DNA of 10,386 bases, taken from a bacterium (lineage in GTDB: Bacteria; Electryoneota; Electryoneia; Electryoneales; Electryoneaceae). How positions within the stretch are numbered: the first letter of the stretch is position 1; each line of letters starts with the position of its first letter. Made by a program: the position numbers and the translations under genes. Shown here piece by piece: positions 7,545 to 10,386 of this stretch. The stretch spans positions 1-10,386 of the forward strand of contig JANQEY010000130.1 of the NCBI GenBank assembly GCA_028278125.1. The letters run 5' to 3'. The notes under the pieces are model-generated. The model worked only from the letters and a program-made list of their open reading frames with translations, searched no databases and was not told the DNA's origin.

Positions 7545-8519
7545 ATGGAACAACCATTATCCAGTAAGCAAGAATATCCTGTTAATTTCCAGGAATTATC
7601 CAGGCAGGAAATATTCAACAATGTGGATATCGATCAGTTGATCCCCTTGTTAAGCAAATGTCCCGTTAAATCAATTGAAAAGGAACAAATTATTATTCAT
7701 GCCGGAGAATCTAATCACCATTTATATCTGATTTTATCAGGACGCTTCAGGGTTCATCTTCCTAATGATCTCCTGACCCCGGTTATTATGCTCGAAGCAG
7801 GGCAAAGTCTTGGAGAAATCTCCATCATTGATCATCAGCCTGCCTCTGCAAATGTCATCGCTGACATGCCGTCACGTATCCTGGTAGTTGATGAAAGTAT
7901 CCTGTGGGAATTGATACAGCAGTCCCATGCTATTGCCTATAATCTCCTGGTTGTACTGGCACAACGACTGCGCTATGGCAATTCTGTCATCAATAAAATC
8001 AAAGAACTGTTAAGCGAATATGAGTACAACGCGACGGTTGATTCACTGACCAGTCTTTACAACAGACGCTGGTTAGACAGTATGCTCGAACGTGTCATGC
8101 ACCGTTGTCGTACCAATAAGCAACCACTGTCGGTACTTATGATCGATATTGATTTTTTCAAACAGTACAATGATAAACACGGTCACATAGCCGGTGACTG
8201 TGCCTTACGTGTAGTCTCAAGAACAATCCTGCAAAATCTTCGTCCCGAAGATCTCGTTACACGATACGGCGGTGAAGAGTTATTTGCCCTGCTCCCCGGT
8301 CTTGATATCAAAGAAGCCGAAGCCGTTGCCGGACGTTTACGTAAAGTTATCAGTGAAGCGGAGATTCGCTTGAATGATGAATATGTGTTGCCTTCATTAA
8401 CGGTTTCTGTGGGGATAGCGCAAATGCACAATAACTATGACCCTGAACAATTGATCCGTGCAGGGGATGAGGCACTATACCGGGCCAAACACTCCGGCCG
8501 TAATACAGTCAGTCAGTAA
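7545..8519 (+). CDS. Cyclic-nucleotide-binding-domain/GGDEF diguanylate cyclase
   Basis: The 324-residue soluble protein joins a CRP-like cyclic-nucleotide-binding fold (about 25-145), a short helical linker (146-163) and a GGDEF domain (164-324). The catalytic domain looks active: DSLTSLYNRR (166-175), metal-site DIDFFKQYND (201-210), HGHIAGD (212-218), active-site GGEEL (242-246) and a C-terminal SVGIA. An inhibitory I-site RPED (233-236) lies five residues before GGEEL, so product feedback by c-di-GMP is expected. In the sensor domain the GE pair of the phosphate-binding cassette is present (90-91), but the usual arginine position is Ala100 in QPASANV, so cAMP or cGMP binding is doubtful. 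It may sense another ligand or serve as a dimer scaffold. It begins 12 nt after the transglutaminase stop, with no visible promoter between, so co-transcription is likely. No DNA-binding domain is present. Confidence 0.93.
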   Translation: MEQPLSSKQEYPVNFQELSRQEIFNNVDIDQLIPLLSKCPVKSIEKEQIIIHAGESNHHLYLILSGRFRVHLPNDLLTPVIMLEAGQSLGEISIIDHQPASANVIADMPSRILVVDESILWELIQQSHAIAYNLLVVLAQRLRYGNSVINKIKELLSEYEYNATVDSLTSLYNRRWLDSMLERVMHRCRTNKQPLSVLMIDIDFFKQYNDKHGHIAGDCALRVVSRTILQNLRPEDLVTRYGGEELFALLPGLDIKEAEAVAGRLRKVISEAEIRLNDEYVLPSLTVSVGIAQMHNNYDPEQLIRAGDEALYRAKHSGRNTVSQ

Positions 8520-8579
8520 ATCGGTGCTCGGGACTAGGTTCTCAAAAAAGAGTACTGTCGCTACCAATTCAATCCCCTT

Positions 8580-8612
8580 TAGCCTTGCCGGGATGTGCGG
8601 TTGTGTAGGCTA
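8580..8612. terminator. Weak stem-loop between convergent genes
   Basis: TAGCCT (8580-8585) and AGGCTA (8607-8612) form a 6-bp stem. An inner CCG/CGG pairing (8588-8590 with 8598-8600) is possible. The structure lies between the converging ends of the cyclase gene and the msbA gene, where a bidirectional terminator is expected. Neither strand has a U-run directly after it, so it is at best a weak intrinsic terminator. Nothing else is recognised in 8520-8639. Confidence 0.25.
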
Positions 8613-8639
8613 TATTAAATAAAAAATAGATTTACATTC

Positions 8640-10386
8640 CTAATTTGTTTCTTCTATGGATAGATATAACTTGGCATAAGTCCCTTTTTCCTTCAGTAAT
8701 TCATCATGTCTGCCTGATTCGATGATCCTGCCTTTGTGCAAAACAATTACGCGATCCGCCGTTTCAATGGTGGACAGGCGATGGGCAATAATTAAACAGG
8801 TTCGCTGATGACGGATCTCCTCCAGCGCCTGCTGTATATGCCGCTCCGACTCAGTATCCAGTGCTGAAGTCGCCTCATCCAGAATAAGAATCGGGGCGTC
8901 TTTTAACAATGCCCTGGCCAGGGCGATTCTTTGCCGCTGGCCACCGGATAAACGCGTTCCTTTATCACCTACTATCGTCTCGAGTCCATCAGACAGGTCC
9001 TTGATGAACTCCATGGCATGGGCAGCCGTGGCCGCGGTAATAATCGCCTTGTCACTGACATCCCGATTACAGCCATAGGCAATATTATTCCGGATGGTGT
9101 CATTAAAAAGAATGATCTCCTGGCTTACCAATGCGATGTTGGCGCGTAGATCGGCCAACGAAATATCGCGAATATCCTGTCCATCAAGCAGGATTCTGCC
9201 ACGATGACTTTGATAAAAACGTGGCAACAGGTTAGCCAGCGTTGTCTTACCACTGCCGGATGCACCGACCAGCGCAATGGTTTCACCAGGATTAATGTGA
9301 ATATTAATACCTTCAAGCACATGGGCATCCGTATTCTCATATTGATAACTTAATCCCTCTATTTTGATCTCACCCCTGGCTCTGCTGAGTTTTACGGTGC
9401 CCGAATCAACCTCGATATCTTCATCGATCAGCGCAAAAACACTTTCACAGGCGGCCAGTCCCTTTTGTATGTGTTCATTGATCCGTACCAGCCGCTTCAA
9501 CGGTGCGAGTAACATGGCTACAGCACCGAAGAATGAAACAAATTCACCGACACTCAATTGCCCTGCCACCGCCTGTCTGGAGGCGACAAAGACAATGATT
9601 GCCAAACCGGATGCGGCAATAAGCTGCACTGCCGGCCCGCTGACAGCCGCAGCATTGACAAACTTCATCGTAAACCGTCTGTTAGCATTAATTATTTTAT
9701 GAAAACGTTCTTTTTCCTGTGTATAGCCTGAAAATAATTTAACAATCCGGTACCCTTCAATGACCTCGCCTAAAACGTGATGGATGTCCGCCATGGTATC
9801 CTGCACTCCGCGACTCATTCTTCTCAGACGCCGTCGGATGACCGCCATAACCAGTGAAATAAACGGAGCACTGATCAAGGCAATAAGCGTCATCTGCCAG
9901 TCTATGTAGAACATCAAACCAATTAAGCCGATGATGATGAGGGAATCCTTGAATATCACCGTTACGGCGTTGGTTGATGCTTCCTTGATCTGGGTAACAT
10001 CATACGTAAATTTTGACATCATACTGCCGGCACTGTGCTTGTCATAAAACTGATTGGTAAATCCCAGCATCCTTGCAAACATCTCATTGCGTAAATCCAT
10101 CACAACTTTATTAGCCACCCAATTCACAGACACCATGCTCACAAAACTCGACAGACCGCTGACGATAAACACAGTCAAGATCCATAAAGGAACGGTGATC
10201 ATCATCTCCGGGTTTTTCTCGATAAATGCGCCATCGAGCATGGGTTTAAGGATATACGCCTTGGCAGGTTCGGTAGCAGCCAGTACGATCATGGCCAGCA
10301 GGGACAGCAAAAATATATGCCAGTACGGCAGAACATACCGCAGCAGGCGTAGATATAACTGCTTGTCCGAAACCGGCCCGAAAACT
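8640..10386 (-). CDS. msbA: MsbA-like lipid A/lipopolysaccharide ABC exporter, 5' end beyond right edge
   Basis: The frame is open from the right edge to TAG at 8642-8640, giving 581 visible residues against about 582 in Escherichia coli MsbA, so only a few N-terminal residues are probably missing. It is a half-transporter, acting as a homodimer in the inner membrane to flip lipid A-core. The membrane domain occupies about residues 18-320. The ATPase domain follows with Walker A GASGSGKTT (374-382), Q-loop Gln422, signature LSGGQRQR (479-486), Walker B ILILDEATSALD (499-510) and switch His535 in AHRLST. All catalytic residues are present. The residues before the TTG at 10310 (SDKQLYLRLLRYVLPYWHIF) align with the MsbA N-terminal elbow helix, so that TTG is not the start. 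Other lipid exporters of this family are possible but less likely given the length and sequence. The gene converges on the cyclase operon and probably belongs to a different transcription unit. Confidence 0.88.
   Translation of the reverse strand, partial: VFGPVSDKQLYLRLLRYVLPYWHIFLLSLLAMIVLAATEPAKAYILKPMLDGAFIEKNPEMMITVPLWILTVFIVSGLSSFVSMVSVNWVANKVVMDLRNEMFARMLGFTNQFYDKHSAGSMMSKFTYDVTQIKEASTNAVTVIFKDSLIIIGLIGLMFYIDWQMTLIALISAPFISLVMAVIRRRLRRMSRGVQDTMADIHHVLGEVIEGYRIVKLFSGYTQEKERFHKIINANRRFTMKFVNAAAVSGPAVQLIAASGLAIIVFVASRQAVAGQLSVGEFVSFFGAVAMLLAPLKRLVRINEHIQKGLAACESVFALIDEDIEVDSGTVKLSRARGEIKIEGLSYQYENTDAHVLEGINIHINPGETIALVGASGSGKTTLANLLPRFYQSHRGRILLDGQDIRDISLADLRANIALVSQEIILFNDTIRNNIAYGCNRDVSDKAIITAATAAHAMEFIKDLSDGLETIVGDKGTRLSGGQRQRIALARALLKDAPILILDEATSALDTESERHIQQALEEIRHQRTCLIIAHRLSTIETADRVIVLHKGRIIESGRHDELLKEKGTYAKLYLSIEETN

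Noticed and set aside
8535..8556. CTC-A6-GAG motif after the cyclase gene as an intrinsic terminator
   Set aside because: The stem is only 3 bp and no U-tract follows on the plus strand.
9364..9702. 112-residue plus-strand open frame within msbA
   Set aside because: It is antisense to the MsbA membrane/ATPase junction, and its composition reflects the complement of the real gene.
10308..10310. TTG as the start of the ABC transporter gene
   Set aside because: The frame is open to the window edge and the 25 residues upstream resemble the MsbA N-terminal elbow helix. The start is outside the window.

Overview
The window looks like chromosome of a gammaproteobacterium of moderate G+C content. 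The evidence is an MsbA-type lipid A flippase, a TgpA-type transglutaminase operon and heavy PAS/GGDEF signalling. The exact genus cannot be read from the sequence. There are no rRNA, tRNA, transposon or CRISPR sequences, and the window is almost fully coding.

Layout. (1) Positions 1-3125, minus strand: the N-terminal 1041 residues of a very large cytoplasmic sensor protein that runs off the left edge. It contains one PAS, one GAF and six more PAS domains. The last four PAS domains form a tandem array with an exact 366-bp (122-codon) period. Its output domain lies outside the window. (2) Positions 3126-3586: a divergent, AT-rich intergenic region with a plausible promoter for the sensor gene, a 7-bp-arm inverted repeat and a small stem-loop. 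(3) Positions 3587-8519, plus strand: a tightly packed four-gene set. It encodes a MoxR-family AAA+ ATPase, a DUF58 membrane protein, a TgpA-like membrane transglutaminase (7 predicted N-terminal membrane segments, periplasmic Cys-His-Asp core, C-terminal membrane segment and DUF4129-like tail) and a cyclic-nucleotide-binding-domain/GGDEF diguanylate cyclase. Gaps are 6 nt, a 32-nt overlap, and 12 nt, which suggests one operon. (4) Positions 8520-8639: a short convergent intergenic region with a weak stem-loop. (5) Positions 8640-10386, minus strand: an MsbA-like lipid A ABC exporter, nearly complete, with its extreme N-terminus cut by the right edge.

How the genes may work together. MoxR, DUF58 and TgpA are a known gene set, in which a MoxR chaperone-like ATPase and a DUF58 protein accompany an inner-membrane transglutaminase with a periplasmic catalytic core. 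The diguanylate cyclase 12 nt downstream suggests, by inference only, that c-di-GMP signalling is co-expressed with this envelope function. The divergent multi-PAS protein may be a second signalling input at the locus. The most unusual features are the in-register PAS array and the transglutaminase-diguanylate cyclase linkage. No clearly undescribed system is proven here.
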